In this document: positions 7,249 through 15,668 of the stretch, one piece after another | Layout: every line of letters starts with the position of its first letter | Numbering within the stretch: position 1 is the stretch's first letter | Origin: an uncultured Castellaniella sp. | Lineage (GTDB): Bacteria; Pseudomonadota; Gammaproteobacteria; Burkholderiales; Burkholderiaceae_B | NCBI RefSeq assembly: GCF_937988725.1 | Contig: NZ_CALKHS010000009.1 | Location: 434,001-498,000, forward strand | Reading direction: 5' to 3' | DNA length: 64,000 nt | The notes under the pieces: generated by a model | The model's database searches: none | What the model was told of the DNA's origin: nothing | Seen by the model: the letters and a program-made list of their open reading frames with translations, nothing else | Translations under genes and position numbers: made by a program

Positions 7249-8470
7249 GCATCGCCTCGTCCACGGTTTCGATCCAGTGCCGCACCGGCGTATCCGTGCC
7301 GCTTTGCAGATGGCAGATGCAGCCGATGTTCGACGACACGATGGTATCGGGCAGGGTTTCCTGGATGGCCTGCAGCTTGCGGTCCCTCAGGGATTTGGAC
7401 AAGGCCGGCTGGGTGATGGAATAGGTGCCGGCCGAGCCGCAGCACAGATGGGATTCGCCGAAGGCTTGCAGATCGAAGCCCAGGTCCGCCAGCAGGCGTT
7501 CGGTCAGCGGGCGCAGGCCTTGCCAGTGCTGCAGGGTGCAGGGCGGATGGAAGGCGCTGCGGCCCGGCGCGCGGCGCATTTTCGCGCGCACGTCCGCCGC
7601 CATGGGCGCCAGGAACTCGGCGATGTCCTTCACGTAGGGCATCAGCCGCGCGGCACGCTCGGCATAGGCCGGATCATGCTGCAGGTGGTGGGCGTAGTCC
7701 TTGATCATGCCTCCGCACCCGGACGCATTGACCACCACGGCCTCGACCTGGCCGGATTCCAGCAGGGGCAGCCAGGCATCCACGTTCGCCCGCATCTGCT
7801 GGCGGGCTTCTTCCTGGGCGTCCAGGTGGAAGTTGATGGCGCCGCAGCAGCCCGACCCGGCCGCGAAGCGCGCGCCCACCCCCACGGCGTCCAGGACGCG
7901 CTGCGTGGCGGCGTCGATGGACGGCATCATGGCGGGCTGCACGCAGTTGCTGAGCATCAGCACCTGGCGGGCATGGCGCCGCGCCTGCGCGGGCAAGGCC
8001 CCCGCCGGCCTGGGCACGGCGATCTTGCCCTGCAGAACGGCCGGCAGGACGGGGCGGACCCAGCGGCCCAGGCGGTACAGGGGGCCGAAAGCCGGCGACA
8101 GCATCAGGCGCCGCAAGGCCTTGCGCAGCAGGCGCTGGTGCCAGGGGCGCTGGACCCGCTCGCTGACCAGCTGGCGGCCGATGTCCACCAGCTTCCCGTA
8201 TTCCACGCCCGAAGGACAGGTGGTTTCACAATTGCGGCACGTCAGGCAGCGGTCCAGGTGCTGCTGCGTGACGTAGGTGGGCTGGACGCCTTCCAGCACC
8301 TGCTTGATCTGGTAGATGCGTCCGCGCGGGCTGTCGAGCTCGTCGCCCAGGATCTGGTAGGTGGGACAGGTCGCCAGACAGAAGCCGCAATGGACGCAGC
8401 GGCGCAGGACGGCATCGGCCTCCTGGCCGAAATCCGTGCCTTGCGCCCAGTCGGCAAGTTGGGTTTGCAT
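7241..8470 (-). CDS. glcF: Glycolate oxidase iron-sulfur subunit
   Basis: 409 aa. Passes electrons from the GlcD/GlcE flavin subunits to the membrane quinone pool. Two 4Fe-4S ferredoxin motifs are at the N-terminus (CVHCGFCLATCP and CLTCRNCETTCP), followed by two CCG-type cysteine-rich domains (GSGCCGAINFH and HLCCGSAGTY, with SGCGGMIKDY between). These give the usual GlcF/HdrD-like architecture and length. It is third in glcD-glcE-glcF, 9 bases after glcE, and overlaps mnmA. No glcC-type regulator is adjacent. Confidence 0.95.
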   Translation of the reverse strand: MQTQLADWAQGTDFGQEADAVLRRCVHCGFCLATCPTYQILGDELDSPRGRIYQIKQVLEGVQPTYVTQQHLDRCLTCRNCETTCPSGVEYGKLVDIGRQLVSERVQRPWHQRLLRKALRRLMLSPAFGPLYRLGRWVRPVLPAVLQGKIAVPRPAGALPAQARRHARQVLMLSNCVQPAMMPSIDAATQRVLDAVGVGARFAAGSGCCGAINFHLDAQEEARQQMRANVDAWLPLLESGQVEAVVVNASGCGGMIKDYAHHLQHDPAYAERAARLMPYVKDIAEFLAPMAADVRAKMRRAPGRSAFHPPCTLQHWQGLRPLTERLLADLGFDLQAFGESHLCCGSAGTYSITQPALSKSLRDRKLQAIQETLPDTIVSSNIGCICHLQSGTDTPVRHWIETVDEAMHG

Positions 8471-8479
8471 GATGTGTCC

Positions 8480-9574
8480 TTAGAATTCGGGCACCAGGCG
8501 GCGCGGATTGAAGACGCTGCTGGGATCGAATTCCTGTTTGAGCCGCCGGTGGATCTGCATCACGCCGGCCGCCAGGGGATGAAAGGTCGCCACGTCGCGG
8601 GATACCCCGCCGCGGTGGTACAGGCAGGCGGAACCGCCCAGGGCCTGCACCCGAGCCCGCAAGGCCTCGGCATCCTGCTCGCCGGCCAGCCAGCGCAGGC
8701 CGCCGCCCCATTCGTGCAGGGTCGGCCCCAGGTCCAGGGCGGGCGCGCGCGGCGGCAGGCTGAGCCGCCACAGGGGACGCTGGCGGAAGAAGGCATGGGT
8801 CTGATCGCGCAGGCCCAGCCAGAACGCCTGCGCCTCATCGTCGGCCACCGCGTCGCCGCCGATGGCCTCCTGGCCCTGGCGCACGGCCGACTCATTGCCC
8901 GACAGGCGGACCAGCAGGCGCCCCGCCCCGGCCGCTTCGCCCGGCACCCAGGCCGTCGCCGACACGGGAATCGGCCGGGACCGCCACCGCAGGCACTGGC
9001 GCAAGGCGTCCGCCTCGTCGAGTTCCAGCGCCCGGGTGGCCTCGCTGCGGGGCCGGGGAACGACCTTGATGGAGACCTCCACCAGGGCGCCCAGCACCCC
9101 CAGCGACCCGGCCAGCAGGCGGGAGACGTCGTAACCGGCCACGTTCTTCATGACCTCGCCGCCAAAACGCAGCACATTGCCGTCGGCATTGAGCAGGCGC
9201 GCGCCCAGGACGAAATCCGCCAGGGCGCCCGCCGCCATCCGGCGCGGTCCCGACAGGCCGGCCGCCACGCAGCCGCCCAGGGTGCCCGCGGCTCCGAAAC
9301 GCGGCGGCTCGAAGGCCAGCATCTGTTCCTGCTCGGCCAGCAGCGATTCGATGTCCGCCAGGGGCGTGCCCGCCCGGGCGGTCAGGACCAGTTCGGACGG
9401 CTCGTAGCCGACCACCCCGTGATAGGCGGACAGATCGAGCCGGCCGACGGTGTCGTCGTCGGGGACGGGTTCGCCATAGAACAGGCGGGTGCCGCCGCCC
9501 CGGATGATCAGGGATCTTTTGGCGGCTCGCGCCGTGACCACCTGCTCGCTCAGTTCAGACAGGACGAATTCCAT
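8480..9574 (-). CDS. glcE: Glycolate oxidase FAD-binding subunit
   Basis: 364 aa. Second flavin-type subunit of glycolate oxidase. The PCMH FAD-binding domain occupies the N-terminal half (IIRGGGTRLFYGEP, GTLGGCVAAGLSGPRR, GEVMKNVAGYDVSRLLAGSLG). The shortened C-terminal half lacks the full FAD-oxidase C domain seen in GlcD, which distinguishes GlcE. It sits 9 bases downstream of glcD and 9 bases upstream of glcF, so the three should be co-transcribed. Confidence 0.93.
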   Translation of the reverse strand: MEFVLSELSEQVVTARAAKRSLIIRGGGTRLFYGEPVPDDDTVGRLDLSAYHGVVGYEPSELVLTARAGTPLADIESLLAEQEQMLAFEPPRFGAAGTLGGCVAAGLSGPRRMAAGALADFVLGARLLNADGNVLRFGGEVMKNVAGYDVSRLLAGSLGVLGALVEVSIKVVPRPRSEATRALELDEADALRQCLRWRSRPIPVSATAWVPGEAAGAGRLLVRLSGNESAVRQGQEAIGGDAVADDEAQAFWLGLRDQTHAFFRQRPLWRLSLPPRAPALDLGPTLHEWGGGLRWLAGEQDAEALRARVQALGGSACLYHRGGVSRDVATFHPLAAGVMQIHRRLKQEFDPSSVFNPRRLVPEF

Positions 9575-9583
9575 GGGACCACT

Positions 9584-11080
9584 TCAGAAACGGGGGATGT
9601 CGGGAAAGCGCAGCTCGCCCTGATGCACGTGCATTTTTCCATACTCGGCGCAGCGCACCAGCGTGGGGATCAGCTTCAGGGGATTGAGCAGGCCATAGGG
9701 ATCGAAGGCGCGCTTGAAGGCCGAGAAGGCATCCAGTTCCTCGCGGGAGAACTGCGTGCACATCTGGTTGATCTTCTCGATGCCCACGCCGTGTTCGCCC
9801 GTGATGGTGCCGCCGACCTCGACACAGAGTTCCAGGATGGCGGCGCCGAAGGCCTCGGCGCGCTCGACCTCGTCGGGCTGGTTGGCATCGAACAGGATGA
9901 GCGGGTGCAGATTGCCGTCCCCGGCATGGAAGACGTTCGAGCAGCGCAGGCCGAACTGCGTCTCCATCCCGGTGATGGCGCTCAGCACCCTCCCCAGGTG
10001 GCGGCGCGGAATGGTGCCGTCCATGCAATAGTAATCGGGCGAAATGCGTCCGGCGGCCGGGAAGGCGTTCTTGCGCCCGGCCCAGAACTTCAGGCGCTCG
10101 GCCTCGGATTCGGACACCTGCAGGCGGGTCGCGCCCACTTCCCGCAGCAGGGCTTCGACGCGGCTGATTTCCTCGGCCACCTCGTCGGGCGTGCCGTCGG
10201 ATTCGCACAGCAGGATGGCTTCGGCATCCAGGTCGTAGCCGGCCTGCACGAAGGGTTCGACCATGTGCACCGAGCGCTTGTCCATCAGTTCCAGGCCCGC
10301 CGGGATGATGCCGTCGGCAATCACCCGCGTGACGCCCTGCCCGGCCAACTCGACGCTGGGGAAGCTGGCCATCACCACGCGGGCCAGCTGCGGACGCGGA
10401 ATCAGGCGCACGGTGACTTCGGTCACCAGGCCCAGCATGCCCTCGGACCCGATGAAGGCCTGCAGCAGGTTCAGGCCCGGCGCATCGGGGGCCTCGCCGC
10501 CCAGCTCGACGACCTCGCCCTCGATCGTGACCATGCGCACGCGCAGGACGTTGTGCACGGTCAAGCCATATTTCAGGCAATGCACACCGCCGGAATTTTC
10601 CGCGACGTTGCCGCCGATCGAACAGGCGATCTGGCTGGACGGATCGGGCGCATAGTACAGGCCGTGCGGCGCGGCGGCTTCGGAAATCGCCAGGTTGCGC
10701 ACCCCGGGGCCGACCACGGCAGTGCAGGACTGCGGATCCAGGCGCACGATGCGGTTCAGCTTGGCCAGGCCGATCACCACGCCCTGGGGATGCGGAGTCG
10801 CCCCCCCGGACAGGCCGGTGCCCGATCCTCGGGGCACGACCGGCACATTGTGTTCGCGGCAGGCCTTCAGCAGCGCGATGACCTGGGCCTCGTTTTCAGG
10901 CAGCACCACGACCGGGGGCAATTCCCGGTACAGGGCCAGCCCGTCGCACTCGTAGGCCCGGGTCTGATCCACCCGGGTCAGGATGCAGTGCGCCGGCAGT
11001 TCGGCTCCGATGCTGGCCAGGAAGCCGGGGAAATCCGGCACGATGGCCTGCGATGCGATGGCCGGAGAAGCAACGTCCAT
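9584..11080 (-). CDS. glcD: Glycolate oxidase catalytic subunit GlcD
   Basis: 498 aa. FAD enzyme oxidising glycolate to glyoxylate. The PCMH FAD domain has VPRGSGTGLSGGATPH and CSIGGNVAENSGG; the FAD-oxidase C domain carries FHAGDGNLHPLILFD and GEHGVGIEKINQMC, with the conserved histidines of the 2-hydroxyacid site. Full length for the family. It begins 16 bases after the upstream D-lactate-dehydrogenase-type gene, so both probably share a transcript. Glyoxylate made here could feed the glyoxylate shunt, whose aceA lies elsewhere in the window. Confidence 0.95.
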   Translation of the reverse strand: MDVASPAIASQAIVPDFPGFLASIGAELPAHCILTRVDQTRAYECDGLALYRELPPVVVLPENEAQVIALLKACREHNVPVVPRGSGTGLSGGATPHPQGVVIGLAKLNRIVRLDPQSCTAVVGPGVRNLAISEAAAPHGLYYAPDPSSQIACSIGGNVAENSGGVHCLKYGLTVHNVLRVRMVTIEGEVVELGGEAPDAPGLNLLQAFIGSEGMLGLVTEVTVRLIPRPQLARVVMASFPSVELAGQGVTRVIADGIIPAGLELMDKRSVHMVEPFVQAGYDLDAEAILLCESDGTPDEVAEEISRVEALLREVGATRLQVSESEAERLKFWAGRKNAFPAAGRISPDYYCMDGTIPRRHLGRVLSAITGMETQFGLRCSNVFHAGDGNLHPLILFDANQPDEVERAEAFGAAILELCVEVGGTITGEHGVGIEKINQMCTQFSREELDAFSAFKRAFDPYGLLNPLKLIPTLVRCAEYGKMHVHQGELRFPDIPRF

Positions 11081-11096
11081 GAAAGGTCCTTTGGAT

Positions 11097-12512
11097 TCAG
11101 GCTGCCGGCGGCAGCATCTTGCCCGGATTGAGGATATTGCGGGGATCCAGCGCGGCTTTCAGGGACCGCATGACGTCCAGGGCATCGGCGCCGTGTTCCG
11201 CCTGCATGAAAGCCTGCTTGTGCAGGCCCACGCCATGCTCGCCGGTGCAGGTGCCTTCCATCGCGATGGCGCGCTCCACCAATCGCTGATTGAGCCGTTC
11301 GGATTCCGCCCATTCGGCCTGGCTGTCGGCGTCCAGCAGCATCAGGACGTGGAAATTGCCGTCTCCGACGTGGCCGACGATGGTATAGGGAAACGACGCC
11401 TGGTCCAGTTCACGGGCGGTTTCGCCCACGCATTCGGCCAGCCGGGAAATGGGCACGCAGACATCCGTGGTGCTGGCCCGGCAGCCGGGCCGCAGCCCCA
11501 GGCCGGCGAAATAGGCATTGTGCCGCGCCGTCCAGAGGCGACTGCGGTCCTCGGGGCGTTCCGCCCAGTCGAAATCCTGCCCGCCGTGCTCGCGCGTGAT
11601 CTGCTGGACGGACTCGGCCTGTTCCCGCACGGCGGCGGGGCTGCCGTGGAATTCGAACAGGAGCAGCGGCGATTCGCGTAGCGTCAGGCGGCTGTACAGA
11701 TTGGTGGCGCGCACCGCCCCGGCATCCATGAATTCGACCCGGGCCACCGGAATGCCCATCTGGATGACGTCGATGACGCTGCGCACGGCCGAATCCAGGT
11801 CGGGGAAGTTGCAGATGGCGGCCGAAATGGCTTCGGGCTGCGGATACAGGCGCACGGTGACTTCCACGATGATGCCCAGCGTGCCCTCGCTGCCCACGAA
11901 CAGGCGCGTCAGGTCGTAGCCGGCGGAGGACTTCCGCGCCCGGTTGGCGGTCTCGATCACCCGGCCGTCCGCAGTCACGACTTTCAGCGACATGACGTTC
12001 TCGCGCATGGTGCCGTAGCGCACGGCATTGGTGCCCGAGGCGCGGGTCGCCGACATGCCGCCCAGGCTGGCATCGGCCCCCGGATCGATAGGGAAGAACA
12101 GGCCGGTGTCGCGCAGCGATTCGTTCAGCTGCTTGCGAGTCACGCCCGCCTGCACCGTGGCCGTGAAGTCTTCCGCATGCACCGTCAGGATGCGATTCAT
12201 GCCCGACAGGTCCAGGCTGACCCCGCCCTGGACGGCCAGCAGGTGGCCCTCCAGCGAAGAACCCGCCCCATAGGGAATCAGGGCGACGTCATGGGCGTGG
12301 CAATGCCGCGCCACCCAGACGACGTCGTCCACCGACTGCGCGAACACCACCGCGTCGGGCAGCATGGGGGGATACGGGGATTCGTCGCGGCCATGGTGGT
12401 CGCGCACGGACTGCGCTGTCGAGCAGCGCTCGCCGAAATGGTCCTGCAAGGCGGACAGGAAGCCGGCCGGCAAGGGACGCGGCTGCGGCGCAAACGACGA
12501 GATATCCATCAT
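11097..12512 (-). CDS. FAD-linked oxidase, D-lactate dehydrogenase (cytochrome) type
   Basis: 471 aa paralogue of GlcD with the same two domains: IPYGAGSSLEGHLLAVQGG in the FAD-binding part, VGHVGDGNFHVLMLLD and GEHGVGLHKQAFMQ in the C-terminal part. The EGH in the FAD motif and the overall pattern resemble eukaryotic and bacterial D-lactate dehydrogenase (cytochrome) rather than GlcD. Substrate is inferred; D-2-hydroxyglutarate or another 2-hydroxyacid is possible. It precedes glcD, so two 2-hydroxyacid oxidases are made together. The stop at 11097 leaves a 16-base gap to glcD. Confidence 0.88.
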   Translation of the reverse strand: MMDISSFAPQPRPLPAGFLSALQDHFGERCSTAQSVRDHHGRDESPYPPMLPDAVVFAQSVDDVVWVARHCHAHDVALIPYGAGSSLEGHLLAVQGGVSLDLSGMNRILTVHAEDFTATVQAGVTRKQLNESLRDTGLFFPIDPGADASLGGMSATRASGTNAVRYGTMRENVMSLKVVTADGRVIETANRARKSSAGYDLTRLFVGSEGTLGIIVEVTVRLYPQPEAISAAICNFPDLDSAVRSVIDVIQMGIPVARVEFMDAGAVRATNLYSRLTLRESPLLLFEFHGSPAAVREQAESVQQITREHGGQDFDWAERPEDRSRLWTARHNAYFAGLGLRPGCRASTTDVCVPISRLAECVGETARELDQASFPYTIVGHVGDGNFHVLMLLDADSQAEWAESERLNQRLVERAIAMEGTCTGEHGVGLHKQAFMQAEHGADALDVMRSLKAALDPRNILNPGKMLPPAA

Positions 12513-12540
12513 CGATCCTGAAAACAGACGGGTGGGCCCC

Positions 12541-12565
12541 GGCGGCCGGCGGCCGGCGGCCGGCC
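12541..12565. repeat. Short tandem repeat (GGCGGCC, 3.5 copies)
   Basis: GGCGGCC is repeated three and a half times in the 66-bp gap between aroG and the downstream oxidase gene. Each unit is strongly self-complementary. Copy number could vary; no coding role. Confidence 0.6.
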
Positions 12566-12578
12566 TGCCGGGAGCGGA

Positions 12579-13673
12579 TCAGGCGGCGCTGCCGACCGAT
12601 TCGGAACGCGCCCGGGAAAGTTTCTGGCGGCGGGCCTGGACGGCGGCGGCCAGGCGCTCCAGCAGCGACACCGACACGTCCCAGTCCACGCAGCCGTCGG
12701 TAATGCTCTGACCATACACCAAGGGGCGGCCCGCGACCAGATCCTGGCGTCCGCCGACCAGATGGCTTTCGACCATGACGCCGAACAGACGCGCGTCGCC
12801 GCCTTCGACCTGGCGGCAGATGTCCTCGATGACTTCCGGCTGCCGGGTGTAATCCTTATGGCTGTTGGCGTGGCTGGCATCGACCATGACGCGCTGGCGC
12901 ATGCCCGCCTTGTCCAGGGCCTCGGCCGCGGCCTGCACGAATTCGGCCTGGTAGTTGGGCGTCTTGCCGCCGCGCAGGATCACGTGGCAGTCCTCGTTGC
13001 CGCGCGTGGCCACGATGGCCGAATGGCCGCCCTTGGTGACCGACAGGAAATAATGGGAATTGGAGGCCGCCTTCAAGGCGTCGATGGCGATGCGCGTGTC
13101 CCCCGTGGTGCCGTTCTTGAAGCCCACCGGGCAGGACAGCCCGGACGCCAGTTCGCGGTGCACCTGGCTTTCGGTGGTGCGGGCGCCGATGGCCCCCCAG
13201 GACACCAGATCGGCGATGTACTGCGGCGTGATCATGTCCAGGAATTCGCAGCCCGCGGGCAGGCCCAGGGCATTGACGTCGATCAGCAGCTCGCGCGCGG
13301 TGCGCAGGCCCTGGTTGATGTCGAAGCTGCCATCCAGGCCGGGATCGTTGATCAGCCCCTTCCAGCCCACCGTGGTGCGGGGTTTCTCGAAATACACCCG
13401 CATGATGATTTCCAGGTCCGCCGAAAACCGCTGGCGCTGTTCGGCGAGCCGCCGGGCATATTCCATCGCCGCCTGCGTGTCATGGATGGAGCAGGGCCCG
13501 ATCACCACCACCAGCCGGTCGTCTTCCCCCGTCAGCACTTCGTGGACGGCGCGCCGAGCGTCGTGCACCGTGCGCGAAATCGCCGGTGTGCAGGGAAATT
13601 CACGCATCACATGGGCGGGCGGGGCCAGCTCGCGGATTTCTCGGATGCGAATATCATCGGTATTGTGTGACAC
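12579..13673 (-). CDS. aroG: 3-deoxy-7-phosphoheptulonate (DAHP) synthase, class I
   Basis: 364 aa. Joins phosphoenolpyruvate and erythrose 4-phosphate in the first shikimate step. Diagnostic segments are VVIGPCSIHD, FEKPRTTVGWKGLINDP, WGAIGARTTESQVHRELASG, PVGFKNGTTG and VMVDASHANSHKDY. Length and N-terminal extension match the AroF/AroG/AroH group. The Phe-coding leader upstream suggests it is the phenylalanine-responsive enzyme. SD GGAGCAAGACC lies before the start. The next gene on the strand starts 67 bases after its stop. Confidence 0.96.
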   Translation of the reverse strand: MSHNTDDIRIREIRELAPPAHVMREFPCTPAISRTVHDARRAVHEVLTGEDDRLVVVIGPCSIHDTQAAMEYARRLAEQRQRFSADLEIIMRVYFEKPRTTVGWKGLINDPGLDGSFDINQGLRTARELLIDVNALGLPAGCEFLDMITPQYIADLVSWGAIGARTTESQVHRELASGLSCPVGFKNGTTGDTRIAIDALKAASNSHYFLSVTKGGHSAIVATRGNEDCHVILRGGKTPNYQAEFVQAAAEALDKAGMRQRVMVDASHANSHKDYTRQPEVIEDICRQVEGGDARLFGVMVESHLVGGRQDLVAGRPLVYGQSITDGCVDWDVSVSLLERLAAAVQARRQKLSRARSESVGSAA

Positions 13674-13710
13674 GGTCTTGCTCCAATCATGAATCCGGGG
13701 CCCGGGGCGA

Positions 13711-13750
13711 CAACAAAAAAGCCGCCTGGCAGCGCCGGCGGCTTTTGGGG
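13711..13750 (-). terminator. Attenuator hairpin in the aroG leader
   Basis: On the minus strand AAAAGCCGCC, a 10-nt loop, then GGCGGC followed by TTTTTTGTTG form a textbook intrinsic terminator (stem 13721-13726 with 13737-13742, extended by A:T pairs). It lies between the Phe-rich leader peptide and aroG, 40-odd bases before the aroG start. A possible antiterminator is GCCGCTGG at 13800-13793 in the leader, which can pair with CCAGGCGGC of the terminator's 3' arm. Confidence 0.8.
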
Positions 13751-13760
13751 AATTTGTTGA

Positions 13761-13844
13761 CTACCTGGATGTACAGCGATTCCCTTCCAGCACCAGCGGC
13801 GTTGGAAACGTAAAAAAATAAAAGAAATAGGGGATCGCGTGCAT
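13761..13844 (-). CDS. PheL-like leader peptide of aroG (27 aa)
   Basis: A 27-codon ORF begins MHAIPYFFYFFTFP and ends at TAG (13763-13761). It has five Phe and two Tyr codons within eight positions. The beginning is strikingly like the E. coli PheL attenuation peptide ([15 protein letters not shown]). AGGA lies 7 bases before the ATG. An intrinsic terminator follows its stop and aroG comes next. Ribosome stalling at the Phe/Tyr run when charged tRNA-Phe is scarce should let aroG be read. A promoter upstream was not firmly identified. The rest of the 447-bp aroG-ehuB gap holds the ehu promoter and operator. Confidence 0.8.
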   Translation of the reverse strand: MHAIPYFFYFFTFPTPLVLEGNRCTSR

Positions 13845-13986
13845 TCAATAATCCTAGCACAGCGAAAAGAGGCAGGCAAGAACTGCGGCGGCGCGCACTG
13901 GGAAACGTTCGTCAGTCCGACCGGGACGGCGCCGACCCGCCGCCCATTTCCGGACCTGGCGCATCCGCCGATTCATTCTTCGTAAA

Positions 13987-14014
13987 TTGATTAGTACACT
14001 AATCATTCTATAAT
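13987..14014 (+). promoter_or_regulatory. ehu operon promoter with an overlapping 18-bp palindrome
   Basis: TTGATT (13987-13992), a 16-bp spacer and a perfect TATAAT (14009-14014) form a sigma-70 promoter. A perfect palindrome TGATTAGTACACTAATCA (13988-14005; 8-bp arms, 2-bp spacer) covers the -35 and spacer, so a bound protein would block RNA polymerase. The 8-2-8 geometry fits a MarR-family operator; EctR is the only regulator encoded in this osmolyte cluster. Predicted start about 14021 leaves a ~100-nt untranslated leader. Confidence 0.7.
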
Positions 14015-14120
14015 GTATCGTTCGCACAACAATTATTTGACGTGCATACATAACCTGTCCATAGAGAGGGACTCGCCGGGCCGCACACCCGCGCCTCCCT
14101 CGCAGAACCAGGAGACTCAT

Positions 14121-14981
14121 ATGAAGAAAGCACTGCAAACCTGTCTGACTGCCGCCTTCACCGCCGGCGCTCTGGGCCTGGCGGCGACCGCCCAGGCCGC
14201 CGACCTGGCGGCCATCCAGAAATCCGGCACGATCCGCATCGCGGTCGCCAATGAAATCCCCTACGGGTACATGGACCTGAGCGGCCAGGCCAAGGGCGCC
14301 GGCCCCGACGTCGCCGCGCACATCGCCAAGGCCCTGGGCATCAAGAACATCCAATGGACCACGACCAGCTTCGGCTCTCTGATTCCGGGGCTGCAGGCCG
14401 ACCGCTACGACATGGTCGCCGCCGAAATGGCCATCCTGCCGCAGCGCTGCCAGCAGATCGCGTTTTCCGAACCCAATAGCTCCTACGGCGAAGGCCTGCT
14501 GGTGGCCGAGGGCAACCCGAAGAACATCCACGACTACGCGAGCTTCGCCAAATCGAGCAACAAGATCGCCATCATGGCCGGCGCGGATCAGCTGGAAATG
14601 CTGCAGGCCTTGAAGGTCCCCGCCGACCGGATCGTGACGATCTCCAGCAACGCCGACGCGATCTCGACGGTCTCGACAGGACGAGCCGACGGCTATGCCG
14701 CCACCAGCCTGACGGTGGGCCAGCTGGCGGACAAGGGCAAAGGCAAGGTGGAAGCCGCGCAGCACTTCAAGGACCCCGTGGTCGACGGCCAGCCGGTGCG
14801 CAGCTGGGGCGGCTTCGCCTTCGCCAAGGACTCCACGGCGCTGCGCGACGCCGTCAACAAGGAGCTGGCCAAATTCAAGAAGACCGACGACTGGAAGAAG
14901 ATCATGACCCAGTACGGCTTCTCGTCCGAGGACGCGGCCAAGTCCTTCGACCGCAGCACCGCCCAGCTGTGCAAGGGCTGA
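14121..14981 (+). CDS. ehuB: Ectoine/hydroxyectoine ABC transporter substrate-binding protein
   Basis: 286 aa periplasmic solute receptor. The signal peptide is MKKALQTCLTAAFTAGALGL followed by AATAQAA, with cleavage probably after AQA. The mature part has the amino-acid-binding fold (GTIRIAVANEIPYGYMD; GAGPDVAAHIAKALG). The start at 14121 follows CAGGAGA; an in-frame ATG at 14013 would bury the signal peptide. The EhuB name rests on strong overall likeness and on the adjoining ehuC, ehuD, ehuA and convergent ectoine genes. A general polar amino-acid receptor is the main alternative. Confidence 0.87.
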   Translation: MKKALQTCLTAAFTAGALGLAATAQAADLAAIQKSGTIRIAVANEIPYGYMDLSGQAKGAGPDVAAHIAKALGIKNIQWTTTSFGSLIPGLQADRYDMVAAEMAILPQRCQQIAFSEPNSSYGEGLLVAEGNPKNIHDYASFAKSSNKIAIMAGADQLEMLQALKVPADRIVTISSNADAISTVSTGRADGYAATSLTVGQLADKGKGKVEAAQHFKDPVVDGQPVRSWGGFAFAKDSTALRDAVNKELAKFKKTDDWKKIMTQYGFSSEDAAKSFDRSTAQLCKG

Positions 14982-14994
14982 GCCGCCTCCCGTC

Positions 14995-15666
14995 ATGGAC
15001 TGGCTGGCCTATCTGACCCCCTTGATGATGGGGGCCAGGGTCACGATCGAACTGACCCTGTACTCCACCATCCTGGGGGGCCTGTTCTCCTTCCTGTTCG
15101 GCATCGGGCGCCTGTCGCGCAACCGGCCATGGCGCTGGACGTCCATCGCGCTGATCGAAGTCTTCCGAGGCACATCCCTGCTGGTGCAGCTGTTCTGGCT
15201 GTTCTTCGCCCTGCCCGTCCTGGGCCAGGCGCTGGGCATCGATCTGCGCCTGCCGCCGGTCGTGGCCGGCACCCTGGCGCTCAGCCTGAACATCGGCGCC
15301 TACGGGGCTGAAGTCGTGCGCGGCGCCATCCAGGCGGTCCCGCGCAACCAGTACGAAGCCGCCAAGGCCCTGGATTTCACGCCCCGGCAGACCCTGTGGC
15401 GCATCGCCCTGCCCCAGGCCGTCCCCGAAATGCTGCCCAGCTTCAGCAACCTGGCGGTGCAGAACCTGAAGGATACGGCGCTGGTCTCGCTGATCGGCCT
15501 GGGCGACATGGCCTTCCAGGCGGAACGCATCCGCAATTTCACCCAGGACAGCGTGTCCGTCTATACCTTGCTGCTGCTGATGTACTTCGGCATGGCGCTG
15601 GTGCTGGCGGGCCTCATGCGCACCCTGGAAACCCGCGTCGGCCGCTGGCGCAGCCGGAGGACCTGA
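14995..15666 (+). CDS. ehuC: Ectoine ABC transporter permease EhuC
   Basis: 223 aa inner-membrane permease of the polar amino-acid type. N-terminal membrane helices (VTIELTLYSTILGGLFSFLFG) are followed by FRGTSLLVQLFWLFFALPVL. The cytoplasmic EAA loop is NQYEAAKALDFTPRQTLWRI then LPQAVPEMLPS, which docks with the ATPase. It follows ehuB by 13 bases and precedes ehuD by 2. Pairs with EhuD. Confidence 0.87.
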   Translation: MDWLAYLTPLMMGARVTIELTLYSTILGGLFSFLFGIGRLSRNRPWRWTSIALIEVFRGTSLLVQLFWLFFALPVLGQALGIDLRLPPVVAGTLALSLNIGAYGAEVVRGAIQAVPRNQYEAAKALDFTPRQTLWRIALPQAVPEMLPSFSNLAVQNLKDTALVSLIGLGDMAFQAERIRNFTQDSVSVYTLLLLMYFGMALVLAGLMRTLETRVGRWRSRRT

Positions 15667-15668
15667 CC

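Noticed and set aside
7157..11131. A 1,324-codon open frame on the plus strand opposite mnmA-glcFED
   Set aside because: It is antisense to four well-identified genes, its composition is Gly/His/Gln/Arg-rich as expected for a GC-biased antisense frame, and no domain is visible.
13851..13879. TTGCCT-17-TAGGAT as the aroG leader promoter
   Set aside because: It would start transcription at the leader-peptide ATG and remove the AGGA ribosome-binding site, so it is probably not the real promoter.
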